A DNA stretch of 64,000 bases from Anastatus disparis (GCA_017163975.1 JAFFSR010000218.1:10047501-10111500); one strand, 5' to 3'. Counted from the stretch's first letter, positions 27,581 through 39,508 are shown. Numbers and translations: made by a program. Notes: generated from the letters alone by a model not told the origin.

Positions 27581-27588
27581 TTCCCACG
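27581..27588 (-). promoter_or_regulatory. Su(H) consensus site
   Basis: TTCCCACG on the + strand is CGTGGGAA on the - strand, the high-affinity consensus for the Notch-pathway factor Su(H)/CSL. It lies in a GC-richer island with CACGTG E-boxes at 27183, 27437 and 27762, about 9 kb upstream of the Bearded-family promoter. Confidence 0.4.
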
Positions 27589-29747
27589 CACCACTGCCAG
27601 CCGGCAGCCCCATACTACTACTACCACTACTACCTACTCTCCTTCTTCTTTTTTTTTTTTCTCTCGTCTTTTCTTTCTTCTTTTCTCCTTTTTTTTGTCC
27701 TATCTCTCTTTCTCTCCCTCTTGATTGCGCTTACTATATACGCTCGTATAAGCTCCTTGCTCACGTGCGTATTATGTTTGGATATTGTTGACCGTTTCCA
27801 TACAAATGCCCCTGCAATTACTAGTAGCTTTTTTTTCCCTCCTTTTTTTTTGGTTTTTTTAATAACTTGTAATTTTTCACGTTAAAATTTGACAATCAGA
27901 CCAAAGTTTTTATGACTAAAGGATTTTTTTTCTCCTTTTTTTTTTTTTAATTATTGCGGAGCATTAAGTGCTTTTTTTTAATGCACTGTAATTTCGGAAA
28001 TAATTGAGCTTTAAATTTTTATTATAATTGAGGTGATAACTTTTTTATTTGCATATTTTTAATATAATATTTTAACATTAAATATGTGACAAAAATATTT
28101 TTCAGCGAATTGCAAAATCTGTTCCTTTCTATTTGAACCGTATTTAAAATTGCGAAGTTAATCTATGATTGTAGACCATTTAAATGATCTATCAAAAAAA
28201 AGAAATTTTTAGTTACTTTATTAATTATTTTTTTAATAATGTAAAAAAATTATTAATCCATTGAATTATTTAATTAAAATTATCACGTTTTTTATGATTA
28301 TGATATGCGTAAAATTAAAATTGATCTATACTTTTTGAATCAAACCTTTTATTGTAGTAATTAAATTCTTGACCCGGACTTAATAATACTCATATTCTTT
28401 CTCATTTTTTAAATTTATGATAAATTGAAGTTTCCCAAATATGTTAATCTGTTCAATAAAATATTAGATAAATAATAATAGTCTGACTACCAGTCAGTCA
28501 CGTATTTTGATAAACTTTGCCAAATTAACTTTTGGTACCAGAAAATAAAGTAAAGATTGTTTTCGATTCTTACATAAAAACTGAACTTCAAAATTTCTTC
28601 AACATTGTATGGCTACTTGTCATTCGATACTTACCTCGAGAAATTTTTTTCAAGCAGTACCAAAAGTAGGCCGTAAAATCTTTACTTTCCTTTTTTAAGC
28701 ATCTCAACGTATTCATTTTTCGCCAAGCTTATATGCTCGTTCAAAAATTACTCTTGAAATTACGTACAAAAATCTCAAGCATATTCATAATGGTTAAATT
28801 TCATGGAAATTCATATGTGCGATTTAAAATTTTATTTCGAAACAAGCGGGACTTGCTTCGTGAAAGCTGTACAATGTAGAGCAAGTTTTACGTTTAAACT
28901 CAGTTTTTTTTTAAATTATAATTATGGAAATCACATGGTCCAAAGCTCGCTCGGACAAAATACCTTACCCTCGTATTATTTCTAAGTGTCCGAAGAAAGC
29001 TCACTATGGTTTCGTCAAAATTTATGACTTAGAGGTGTGATACTTTTGTAGTTAATGTAATACTATAACCGATGAATTTAATCCTCAAAATGAAAATATA
29101 TTTTTAATATTTTTTACTTCAACTTTTTTTATTACATTTAAAAAAATTTTCGTATCATTATAATTTTTTTATAAAAAATGTATCATCATTGAAATTAATA
29201 TTTCAGTGCAATTACAAACTCGTATAATTTGCACATGCGTATTTACTTACACGCATGAAAAATAAATGCACCCATGACAAATATTCCAAAGGATCTTATC
29301 ATAAATCAGATATGACACCATATACGAATCTGAGAAAACTAAAATTACGACATTCCCTATATTCAATCATCAGATCTCGCCGAAGATACGTGAAAAATAA
29401 AACGCGTACAGCGAAAATTTGTACTAATAGCCCTAAGTATACGAGATCGGTTGAAAAAAAAGCGAAATAATGAAAAATAAGTAAAATAAATGAGTTTAAC
29501 GAGTAAACGAGAGTGCTTGATGTAAAATAAAAAAAAAGATCTCCTGGAGCGCTCCGACACGTGACGGAGGCTTTTTTTTATGTATATCTAAGTACATTTC
29601 GAGGGGGTGAGAAAGGGAATGGTACCGAAAGTTGAAAAGAGTATATATATGTTAGGCAAAGTATATAAAAAAAAAAAAAGGAAGAAAGAAAGAAGAGAAA
29701 AATAAAATAAAGTCCCGCGGATGACGCGTGGCCCATCTGATCGCATG

Positions 29748-29755
29748 CGTGAGAA
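29748..29755 (+). promoter_or_regulatory. Su(H)-type site
   Basis: CGTGAGAA fits YGTGRGAA. It lies in a second GC-richer island that also contains CACGTG near 29560 and 29797. A single match of this kind could occur by chance. Confidence 0.3.
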
Positions 29756-30357
29756 CGTACGCCGGCTCTCACACGCGCCTTGGCATACGCACTCGCACGT
29801 GCATATCGTATATACACACACTTTTACGCACATGTACTCAAACTCATTTATATACCCGCTGTGTATATATATTCCCTTTATACGTATATATAGGCGTCTT
29901 GTGCTCTCGTGCAAGCACCGACTACCTTCTTTCTTATTTTTTTTTTGTTTCTTTCTTTCTTTTTTAATTTTTTTTTTGAGTATGCACCTCGTACTTGTAT
30001 TATCTAAAACGTTACAATACATCTCGTCTTTTGATACTTTAGTTTGCTACCTTGCGTATATAAATGCGCGTGTAACGTAATACTCAATGTTCATTTTTTT
30101 TTCTCTACTTGCTGTAACTTTTAGACGATGTTTTTACGCCGTAAACCTTTGAGCTCTATACCCTTAATGGATTTGTATCGAAAGCTATTGGGACAATCAT
30201 ATTTATTGATAAAATGAGTTTTATTGATTTGGTTCAATTAGTGACCTACTTATGCTAAAAGGATGTTAAAAAATTAATTTTAAAAAATATGTGAAGTTTA
30301 ATGAAGTAAATGAAGGTCAAAAAATTTTATGTAATTCGTCAAAAATTTTTACGTTAG

Positions 30358-30544
30358 TACACTGTTGAAAAAAAATTGACTTTTGCTTCCAGTACATTTA
30401 TGAAATTTTTATTTTTACTTTAAATTTCAAGCAATTATACAGTAAAATAACGGTAAAATTATTAATTTTCATGTGCAGGCTTGAAGCAAGCTTCCAATTT
30501 TGCATTAAATTTACATTAGATTTCATGTTTTTTTTAACAATGTA
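30358..30544. mobile_element. Foldback relic, TACACTGTT family, copy 1
   Basis: TACACTGTTGAAAAAAA at the left is mirrored by TTTTTTTTAACAATGTA at the right. The left arm shares TGCTTCCAGTA at the same relative place as the element at 50463. It is diverged and non-coding. Confidence 0.5.
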
Positions 30545-32449
30545 CATAAAATTGACGTAAAATTTTTTTTAATTTCAAATTTTTGTGTACTTTTATACAA
30601 CAAAATTTTTTATCAAATTTACATGTAAAATATGTGCTTTATTATTAAAATTGTCTCATAACTTAGAACTACACATTTTATTATTCAAAATTTTGTATCA
30701 TTCGCATATTTTTGCGTTAAAATTTTTATTTTAAAATCAACGCGAAAATTATTTGTAAATTTTTGCACGAAAAATTTGAATCTCACCTAAAACACCTTCG
30801 TGCGACCAAATTTTTTACAGCGTAGTTTGGACCCCAACCTTTAATAATTCATAAACGTTAAATTTTCTTACATACTATCAAGCTTTTGTACGCAGAGTAA
30901 TAACATTGAAAAATACATCTGTAATAAATTTCCTAGTTATATTGTAATAGCATTAATTTAACGAGACTCCGGCAAGTATTAATTTAACGGCTGATTGACT
31001 CCGCTTTCGATTTGCGTACGCTCTAAGATGTAATTACGTTCTCCGAAGGGGAGTGCACGATACTTCCGAAATGACAGCTTATTCAATAAATGATAGTTCA
31101 AAGAAGATATTCAAGGATTTTTTATAATTACTGTTTTTGGATTGTTGTAGCATTGGATTTTTATGTTTCGAAGATTAATTGGCGAAGAGGACATTTTTTT
31201 TTCGCTTGGTTACTGCATTATGCAATGTAATGTGATATATTTGTGTGTGTTAGAATGAGAGTGGCACAAGTCACATTGACAAAAAAATTTAGTTAGCGGT
31301 AAAGCTAGATATTTTTAGCATCAATAAGAGACATTTTTTAAAAATATTTTGCCTTTTTTGCTCTTCTTGTTTAAAATTAAAAGCAAAGAAGGCACAAAAT
31401 TTTAGAAAATTAATTCATTGCTAAAAATATTTCAATATATCGCCAACTGAATTTTTTTTTTTAACGTGACTTATTTCACTCTCTTTCAAAAACCACACAT
31501 AGATTAAATAAATACATCATTTAATATCTTTGAGATATTGGAAATTTCAAAAGTATTGCAGTTACACCGTAAGCATTTCCTTAATTTTGTATAGAGTAAA
31601 TTGATTTTTAGAATAAATAATAACATCAAAATAATATTTTAATATAAGTATACAGTGAAAAATTGTGTTTCGTGTCAATCGATACAAGATATCAAAATTT
31701 TGTGTACATAAACAACAAATACTCTGTGTAATAAAAACACGCAGCTTCTTCCTGAATTCATCACGTATTTTACGTAGAATGTGTGTAATCAGGCGTCAAT
31801 GCACAGTGAATTAAACAACACTAAATTTACCAAAAACTTCCGTGAATTCCATAGAGTGTGTAGTTTTTGAACAAAATTGATAAACACAGAATTAGTCTGA
31901 TATTATTTTAAAATTAAATCTACTGTGCAAAATATAATATTACACAATGTTTGGGTATCTTATATTTCTCGTTCCAATCCAAGCACACATTTTGCGCTTG
32001 AATTCGAGCCGATCTTCAATGGTGCATTTAATTCATAATATTAAATTAAAAAACAATGAACTAAACTTTTTTTTTTAAACAAACATTACATTCTGTATTC
32101 GCTCTATATTTTTCTCGTAAATTTACTTCCTTCTCCTTTGCCGCAAAAGATTACAAAAGATTGGAAGCGTAACCTAAATTTCTTCGGGGGCCAAAAACTA
32201 TTATGCATCTCAACGAATACAAAAGAAGCAAGTCCTAAAAAAGGAAAATCTCTTTTTCTTGTTTCTTTTTTTTTTCCTGTTGCGTGTTTCGACCTGTTAC
32301 GAGATTTTTTCTTTTTAACGTTTTGAACACGTGCAACAAATCTTTAAGTTTAAACTCTCCTCCGTCCCAAAACCTCGTATATACTCTCTTCTGTATTCAG
32401 GACCCACTCACACCGACATCCTTGTAAGTAAACGTATACTCTTACACGC

Positions 32450-32471
32450 ATATATATATATATATATATAT
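32450..32471. repeat. (TA)n microsatellite
   Basis: About eleven uninterrupted TA units. Confidence 0.9.
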
Positions 32472-35400
32472 CCAGTGTTGTATAATTTAAGAGAGCAGCA
32501 TAAAGCTTATTATTGAAGAATTCCACATTAAAACCTCAGTCCTTTTTTTTTTCATCGGAACACCTGCTCCTCCGTCTATGTGTGAGAGTCTCATGTACAC
32601 GCACGGAGTATATCCACCCAGCGAGAGATAGAGAGAGAGAGCGTGAATCATCATTATTTACGTTCCAATTTTACATTTATTTTCTTTTTTTTCTCTTACC
32701 CTTTTTGTAATTATTTACAGAGATTTTTTTTTAACGAAGGATTTATACTCGCTTAAAAATGAAAGTATACGAGGAGAAGAAACTGGAAATTGCTGCGTAA
32801 CCGAGGAGGTTTCAGATTGGAATAAAAATTTTATTTTTTATACGGCAAGGATGTGTATCGAATAAAATTGTATATTCTGCAAAATTATTTTAAATTTTTA
32901 ACGAAAATTACATTTTACATTTGCTCGGAGTAAACTTTTTAAAAAATTTTTGTTGTTGAAAAAATATTTATTTTATATATACTACAATTTATTTACTATT
33001 TTCCCCATAAATTTCCTCGAATTTAAAATCCGAAATGTTTAACAAGCCCGAAGAATATGTGTCAAAGTTAAAACATCAAAACCACGTGTTTGCACCTGAA
33101 ACTGGTGGTACGATCATTGAAATACCGCATGTCGAGCCCACACCATGAGGTGTACGTTCATATTGTTTGTATTTACCCCTGGCTAAGTGAGCCTTTTCGA
33201 ATGAATGAAGAATTTTTTTTCAACCAAAAATTCTCCCCACTGATTTATTTTTGAAATATTTATTCGTTAAGCAGCGTGAAGAAAAAATTGAAAAGGCGAA
33301 GATTTTCGTTGTTGTCACTTTTTGTAAAAGATTTGGATGTCTATATGTTTTAGAAATAAAATTAGACGTATATACAGAAAATTTGTGGAAAAAACGTTTG
33401 AAAAAGAAACTTTTTTTTTCAAGTTGGAAATCTCAAATTTCGTTTTAAAATATATGTTTGAAAAAACACATGTGTAGAAAATCACGTGCAGTTTGTAGTC
33501 GACGCCAACATATTTCTTGACTGCGCCTTTTTCTATGATTTTAAAATCATGTGGTCCTACTGGACAATACCGGTGGTCCACTTATTTTTTTTTCTAAAAT
33601 TTTTTCACCGAAAAAAAATTTTTTTAAAAATGAAAACTGAAAAATTTTTACAGTATAGAAATAAAAAATATTTTTGGTTTATATTAAGATGTTGTTAAAA
33701 TTTAAAAACCTAATTTTTCAATAATTTAATTCTCCAACGAAAAAAATTAATAAAAATAAATAACAGTAAAAAATTAATGTCGTTTTTTTTATTTATTTTC
33801 AAGACGAAATCATCGTAAATGTTCTGCATTCGCGCTGCAGTGATGTAAATTATTCATAAGATCCACCTTAAGGTAACATTGATGCATTATGAATGGATTT
33901 CTTAATCATGCGACAGCAGGGACATTTCGTTGCTTAAAAATTAAGCCGAACAACTTTTGGAGCGCATGAAAAACGAGCCGTGATTATTAATGTTTTCGTA
34001 TTTAAAATCCGTGAATAAATTTAAAATTTTTCTTATTTACTCGACACTCTTTTTTTCGTTTTGAGAAACTCAAAATTTGAATGACAAATATGCATAACTT
34101 GTTTTCTAATGTTAACTAACAGCGTATGTGCCGCACCTTTAACTAATGATTTCTTTTAATACTTTGAAAGTCTATTAGTACGTACTTATAAAAAAAAGGT
34201 TGAATAACTGGTATATTATTAGAATAAAAATGATGTTATTCAAATTCGTTTTGAAAAATCTATGATTTGGTATGTGACGTGCTCCAAAATGTTGAGTTTT
34301 TTTTAAAGGTGTATAAACTTATTTAAAAATTAAAGATACGAGTAAAGAAATATTATTGATACAATTGCTATATTTCATTTTAAAAATTTGTGAAACTGGT
34401 TCAATTTTGTTTGAAAATTACTACAGCTGCGATGAAAACCAATACGAGCATGACGAAATTTGCCTTCTACGTATAAGTTTTCATCACATAAAAAATAAAA
34501 TAATATATATAAGAATACCCCATAGTTGGAATGAATCATACCAATTTCACCCGTATAATTTCATTCAAAAGAAAATGTGTGTATTTTTAATTCATTCATT
34601 TTGTTAAATAAAAAATTCAAGATCGCGTATTAAATAATAATGTTTTATGTATTTCTTATAGAAATTTTCTAGAATAAATATTAAAGTTATACATAAAAAC
34701 AATATGAAAATAATATTACGTTTAAATCAATTTTTTTTTATGATCTAAAAAAGTTTTGTGATTTACCAATATATGACTTACTGAAATGAAATAATTGCCA
34801 TTTATTTAATTTCTGATTGCCAAAAGTGACTTCTTCAAGTAATATTAGTAAAATTTATGTCGAAGATGTGACAATCTTTCTTAAAACTTGAATATTTTCT
34901 TACAACTCAGATAGTTGCAACACAGACAAGATATTTTTTAGAACAGAATATGAAATTTTAACTATGTATGATTTTAATATATTTGTTTCCATTTTGGTAA
35001 ATCATTATAATTTGTTACAATTTAGTGCTTAGTTGGAAAAAAATCATTTTTGGTATACATTTTATTTTTCTACGATTTGATTATTTTGTATTATTTTAAA
35101 ATTGTATGAAAAACACGTGTTACAAAAAATCTTTAAGCTTAAAGTAAATTCTTTTTCCTTATTACACTAAAGTTGTTTTAAAAAAACTATGTTTGATATT
35201 CAAAAATTCAAAGATTTTCTTCTGCGCTTTCAAAATTACATTATCATACTTTGAAAACGAAATTTTATTTGAAAGTTTGTTTTAATTTATTCTCTTTGAA
35301 AGTACGAAAGGCTTAGCATTACTAAATTTTGCTTTTTTTTTCATTGAATTTATATGGTAAATAAGTGAAAATTTGTAATAAAACGCTTCTTAAAAATCCA

Positions 35401-36316
35401 AGTATTTTTCAACCATTATTTTAATGTGCAAAAGCAATTTTCATTTGCATATATTGTCTACAATTCCCGTAAAACGCAATAAACTCCAATAAACATCCAA
35501 AAAAGAATTTCTTTAATTTAACCATTAAATTGTACAAAAAAAGATTTTACAGCCGTTAAAATTTCACAGTGGTTGTATAACCAAGGGCCACAAAGGCGTA
35601 TAATATCCAACCGAATAGTTGTGAATTTGAGCACCTAAAGCAGCCAGTGCATCGAAAAATTTCTCGAAAAAAAAAAGAAAGCCAAGGGAGGTATAGGCAT
35701 TTCGATCATTAGAAAAATAGTTTGGCTGCAGGTACCTAGAAGGTTTGAAACGTTATTTTTGGATGCTTAAAATATCACGTGTATATGCTTGTGTATAGCG
35801 GTACAGAGAGACAAAACGAGAAAGAGGAATGAGATTTGAAAGGGACCAAAAAAAAATCTCCAAAGGGGGTTGATGAAAAACCATTGGAATGCACTTTGCG
35901 TTTCTAAAAGCCTTAAACACGATCGAACAAGTTGTTGGAGGGATCTATACGTGGGTGCCTTTATAACTAAAAAGGGACCCATAAAAACAGGTCGAAACAC
36001 GAAACATGAGAAAATAAGAAAAAAAAAAGAAAGAAAGAGAGAAAAAGAGAGAGGGAGTAAAGGGAAGATTCTTCTTTTCTCGAGAAAAGATCTCCTCTTT
36101 TGTATGAATAACATAAAAATATAATATGTGCGTAGGAAAGGACAAGGCTGAACGGTCTTAACAAAAGAGGGAGTGAAAGAGAAGACGAGAGAAGGAAGAA
36201 AAAATAAAATGAAAAGAAGGAAGGTTGCACAAAAAAAAAGAAAAAAAAAAAAATAAAGAAAAAGGGCCCATACAAACAGGCACCCCGAGGAGTACGAGAG
36301 ACTGAGAGTTTTCAAG

Positions 36317-36324
36317 TTCCCATG
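36317..36324 (-). promoter_or_regulatory. Possible Su(H) site near the Bearded-family promoter
   Basis: TTCCCATG (CATGGGAA on the - strand) fits the relaxed YRTGRGAA consensus only. It lies about 120 bases upstream of the E-box palindrome and 400 upstream of the TATA box. Confidence 0.25.
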
Positions 36325-36444
36325 GCATCTTAGCATCTGGCAAGGCAGGAACATTTTTAAACGGGGGTGGTTATATCTGTGTGCGTGTATATATACACAT
36401 TATACACACACGTATATATTGAATTCGAGTTTTTGAGAGCGACG

Positions 36445-36460
36445 AGCAGCTGCAGCTGCT
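36445..36460. promoter_or_regulatory. Palindromic double proneural E-box
   Basis: AGCAGCTGCAGCTGCT is a perfect 16-bp palindrome containing two overlapping GCAGCTG sites. GCAGSTG is the Achaete/Scute-Daughterless consensus found upstream of Bearded and E(spl) genes in flies. It lies about 270 bases above the TATA box of the Bearded-family gene, which fits proneural activation. Binding is inferred. Confidence 0.6.
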
Positions 36461-36639
36461 CATGACAACGGCGACGATATAAGATACACCGACTTAAAAA
36501 AGCAAAAGCCTTGGGATCCCCGCATATAGTCTCTGTGTATACTTATATATGTATTTTGGAATTCAACGAGTTCGTATACTAGCATACAACACATAATATA
36601 GTGAATACGGTGGTTGTCCATAGTGGGGAACAAAAAACC

Positions 36640-36690
36640 GAATGAGAGAGAGCGAGAGAGCCAAGTTTTAAAGAGAGAGTATAGAGCGGC
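36640..36690. promoter_or_regulatory. GAGA-rich promoter-proximal tract
   Basis: Repeated GAGAG units lie 40-90 bases above the TATA box. Such tracts bind GAGA factor in insects and are common at developmental promoters. It could also be a simple repeat. Confidence 0.4.
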
Positions 36691-36726
36691 GGGGGTAGAG
36701 CGAGGGTGAGCGGGGGTGAGTTCTCC

Positions 36727-36734
36727 TATAAAAG
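36727..36734 (+). promoter_or_regulatory. TATA box of the Bearded-family gene
   Basis: TATAAAAG is followed about 24-40 bases later by TCACG and TCACT initiator-like sequences (36751-36771). The start codon at 37289 lies about 530 bases on, leaving a 5'UTR without an intron. Confidence 0.65.
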
Positions 36735-37288
36735 AGCCGAGCGGTGCAACTCACGTTGGTATTACTTCACTGTACGTTCAAGCGTTCACATCTCAGTTCT
36801 CAGTATATATATACATACGCATATAAAAACTCGTTTTTTACTTACGATTTTTTTTATCGTATATACTTTTGCCGCAAGTTATTTACCACGTATTTCTCTT
36901 GCCTTATACATACACGTGCACAGTGCTAAATAGATAGGAAAGAAATTTTTCTATCCAGAAAACAAGTTTCGAATAACTTCCAGCGTTCTCTACACGTGTG
37001 TGTTTTTTTTTTTTTTACCTTCTCTCCAACAAGTTGATCGACTTTTTTTTCTGCGCTCGTCGACTACTAGTCTAACGAGAAGCCGCAGCCAACCAGCCAG
37101 CAAGCAAGCAAGCAAGCCAGCCACATACGTATACAGCAAGAAAGGAGAAAATCGATTCTCCGCTGTATCCAAGAAGAGTCTGCGGGAGAGAAGAAAAAGA
37201 GAGACAGAAGATTAAATAGTTGGAAGGCAGGTGTTCGAGAAATACCTTGCGCTACCGCTTATATCAATCTCAGCGACACATTATCATC

Positions 37289-37961
37289 ATGATGTTCAAG
37301 AAGGCACTCACCAATTCTGGAAGAAGGCTTTTGAAGGTATGCATCGGATTTTTTTATTCTTTTTAATTTTTCTTTCTTTTAACTTTTTATTTTTTCGAAA
37401 ATATTCGAGTCTTTTTTAGCTTGGCTCGTTGCTTTTTTTTTTTTTTTTTTTTTTTGCTTGAATTGGAAATTGAAGTGACATTTTTACTTGGTTTCAATTT
37501 CGCTGACCACATGCTTTTCTATGATCTTTTAAAATGCTTTGGATTAATTAACAAAATAAGCTCATGAATTTTTTAATTTTTTGTTACAGGCGATAAAAAA
37601 ATTGTCCTTCACCGCATTGGCTAAAAACCAACAGCAGAAAAAGCAGCAGCACATACTTCAACAGCAGCAGCAGCAACAACCAAAATTGGAAAAACAAAAA
37701 GCTCAGCCGCAAGAACAAGAGGCCAACTGGTGCTTGGAGACAAAACTTTACGATCTGGATAACATTTCAGTAATTTCGTGCTCGTCGCCATCGTTCGACG
37801 TCAAGAGCATCGACACGTTTTACACATATGTCGCCGACAATCTTTACAACGAGGAACAACTACAACAACAACAACAGCAGCAACAATGCTGCTGTTGCTG
37901 CTGCTGCGAGTGGGAGGAAAATCAGCGCAATGAAAACCTTGAAAACGAAATGATGCGCTAA
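37289..37961 (+). CDS. Bearded (Brd/m-alpha/m4) family protein, 139 aa
   Basis: Bearded-family proteins bind the E3 ligase Neuralized, dampen Delta endocytosis and so modulate Notch signalling. They are usually Notch and proneural targets. Two exons, 37289-37336 and 37590-37961, join in phase 0. Residues 1-28 (MMFKKALTNSGRRLLKAIKK...) form the basic amphipathic helix typical of the family. Two NxxNE motifs, the Neuralized-binding type, occur at residues 100-104 (NLYNE) and 127-133 (NQRNENL). Between them lie a Q8 run (108-115) and a C7 run (116-122); another Gln-rich block is at 29-46. I do not see the FFWT-type C-terminal motif of m-alpha/m4. The start is the first of two adjacent Mets. The promoter has TATA and proneural E-boxes, and the 3'UTR has GY- and K-boxes, which independently support the family call. 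Orthology within the family is not resolved. Confidence 0.8.
37875..37903. repeat. CAG/CTG inverted repeat coding polyQ then polyC
   Basis: CAGCAGCAACA (37875-37885) is followed after 7 bases by its exact inverse complement (37893-37903). Read in one frame the left arm codes Gln and the right arm Cys, which explains the unusual Cys run in the Bearded-family protein. Confidence 0.85.
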
Positions 37962-38285
37962 GGATAAAGTTAAAGATGCCATTAGGAGAAAATAAGGACC
38001 ACGAAGAAGAATAAGAAGAAAAAGATCCATTTTTTTCAATAAAAAAATGGTGTAAAAAAATTAGTGATGAAGGCGACGCGGAGTCAAGTGCAAGTTTCTT
38101 TAAAATTAGTGTTAATCAAGCTAATTCCACCGACTGCAACAGCACGGTAAACTTGGATCTCCATAAGAAGAGTTTATCACTTGGATGCACATCAATTCCT
38201 TAGAATTTAAAAAGACGAAAGTATATAGAAGCTTAAACGATCTCTATTGATGCAAGTCAATTAAAAAAAAAGGGGTTCTGTCAAT

Positions 38286-38291
38286 TGTGAT
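38286..38291 (+). promoter_or_regulatory. K-box 1
   Basis: TGTGAT in the 3'UTR. K-boxes are seed matches for the miR-2/13/11 family and repress Bearded and E(spl) transcripts in flies. Function here is inferred. Confidence 0.5.
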
Positions 38292-38337
38292 AATAAGCCA
38301 TGAAAGAAGAAGAAGAAGAAGAATATTTTCGGTGTCA

Positions 38338-38343
38338 TGTGAT
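38338..38343 (+). promoter_or_regulatory. K-box 2
   Basis: TGTGAT, 52 bases after the first K-box. Confidence 0.5.
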
Positions 38344-38387
38344 TATTCGCTGGTATGGAAGGAGAGGAGGAGATGGTTTATAGAGTA

Positions 38388-38528
38388 TTAAGTGACGAGT
38401 TGTTAAAATCAATGAAGCGTCGTGATCTAGTAGCTTGAATTACTTGAATCCACGTGGGATTGATTTCGATTATTAACGAGATTCAAGTAGCTTGTAAATA
38501 ATAAGCTTTTTAACGACTCGTCGCTTAA
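38388..38528 (+). promoter_or_regulatory. Long RNA stem-loop in the Bearded-family 3'UTR
   Basis: Bases 38388-38408 can pair with 38508-38528 over all 21 positions: 19 Watson-Crick pairs and 2 G-U wobbles. Inside it, TACTTGAATC (38441-38450) pairs perfectly with GATTCAAGTA (38480-38489). The two DNA mismatches in the outer stem are pairable only in RNA of the gene's strand, which hints at selection on RNA structure. Confidence 0.6.
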
Positions 38529-38693
38529 AGTTTTTTTAGGCATTTATTTATTTGAAATTTTTAAATGTCTGGTTAGTTTTAAACTTTATTTTAATTTATG
38601 ATTCGTTCAAACAACTGCGTTAATTTATGTAAATTTAGTACGATAATAATCTTTTCTCAAATTCCACGAGAACAAGTGCTTCCTATTATCAAT

Positions 38694-38700
38694 GTCTTCC
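38694..38700 (+). promoter_or_regulatory. GY-box
   Basis: GTCTTCC, the miR-7 seed-match motif that marks 3'UTRs of Bearded and E(spl) family genes in flies. One copy. Confidence 0.55.
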
Positions 38701-39189
38701 TTTAAAATTTAAGTGATCTTTAGGTTTAGTTGATTAACTTTATTTTTTATTTAAATCTAAGCTTCGTAAATGTTTATGAAAAGAATTTAAATTTTGTTGA
38801 CAATATTGATTATCGATGTTACATTCGATTAGTAATGCTTAATAATCTTCGCACAAAATTGTAATAACTTTTATTAGAAACACACACGCACACGCACACC
38901 GCACTTGTTGTAAAAGAAAATTATTCGACCGAATTAAAACTTAATTCAAAAACAAAATTATATTCTAAAATTATAGTTAACAATCTACGCAAGTTTTTGA
39001 TCTCATATTTGATTATATTTGACAATTAAGCATTTGATCTTTTAAATTTGGTCGATTATTTTCTTAGATAAATCTAAATTGTAAAACACCAAAAGTATAA
39101 CTCCTAGTACAAATAACGTTACACGAAAAAAAAATTACTTAAACACAAAATATTTTCATGGCGACGATTGTAAAAAGTAAGCATGAGAA

Positions 39190-39195
39190 TGTGAT
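39190..39195 (+). promoter_or_regulatory. K-box 3
   Basis: TGTGAT in the distal 3'UTR. Confidence 0.45.
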
Positions 39196-39389
39196 CTAGT
39201 TAATTCTATTTAAATATATTTACGTACTTTGTAATAACTCTAAGCTTTTTAACATCAACGAAAAAAAAAAAAAAATAAAATTGTAATTCTCATTGTTACA
39301 CATTCGAGCGATGCCGCAAGTGGCCATTTAATTGTGTCACGAATATAATATCAAGTATTAACGCGCATCTGTTGGATTAAACGAGAAGA

Positions 39390-39404
39390 GGGGGGGGGGG
39401 GGGG
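39390..39404 (+). repeat. Fifteen-G run in the 3'UTR
   Basis: An uninterrupted G15 followed by ATAGGG, in otherwise AT-rich sequence. It could form a G-quadruplex in the mRNA. Confidence 0.8.
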
Positions 39405-39508
39405 ATAGGGTGATTGTATTGCATACAGAAAAATATGTCGTATCATGCGTCCTTTAATCCAATTGCGAGTATGACTATTTTGACTGTGTAAACTTCACTC
39501 TCGACGAC

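Larger units (their letters stand above)
25104..36316. other. Long non-coding interval upstream of the Bearded-family gene
   Basis: Open frames here are short, rich in Lys/Phe/Tyr and explained by purine/pyrimidine tracts; none shows a domain or exon structure. The base composition is uneven. GC-richer, CpG- and CACGTG-containing islands occur near 27.0-27.8, 29.4-30.1, 32.1-32.7 and 35.6-36.3 kb, separated by very AT-rich sequence. I read the islands as candidate regulatory regions, which is inference. A foldback element lies at 30358-30544 and a (TA)n tract at 32450-32471. Confidence 0.5.

Noticed and set aside
28530..28700. Possible foldback pair (CTTTTGGTAC and GTACCAAAAG, plus AAGTAAAGATT and AATCTTTACTT)
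   Set aside because: The word order in the two arms is not collinear as an inverted repeat, so it does not form a single hairpin element.
35767..36354. 195-residue frame and overlapping frames on the - strand
   Set aside because: Phe/Ser/Leu-rich translation of the complement of a purine-rich tract; overlapping frames in all phases indicate low complexity.
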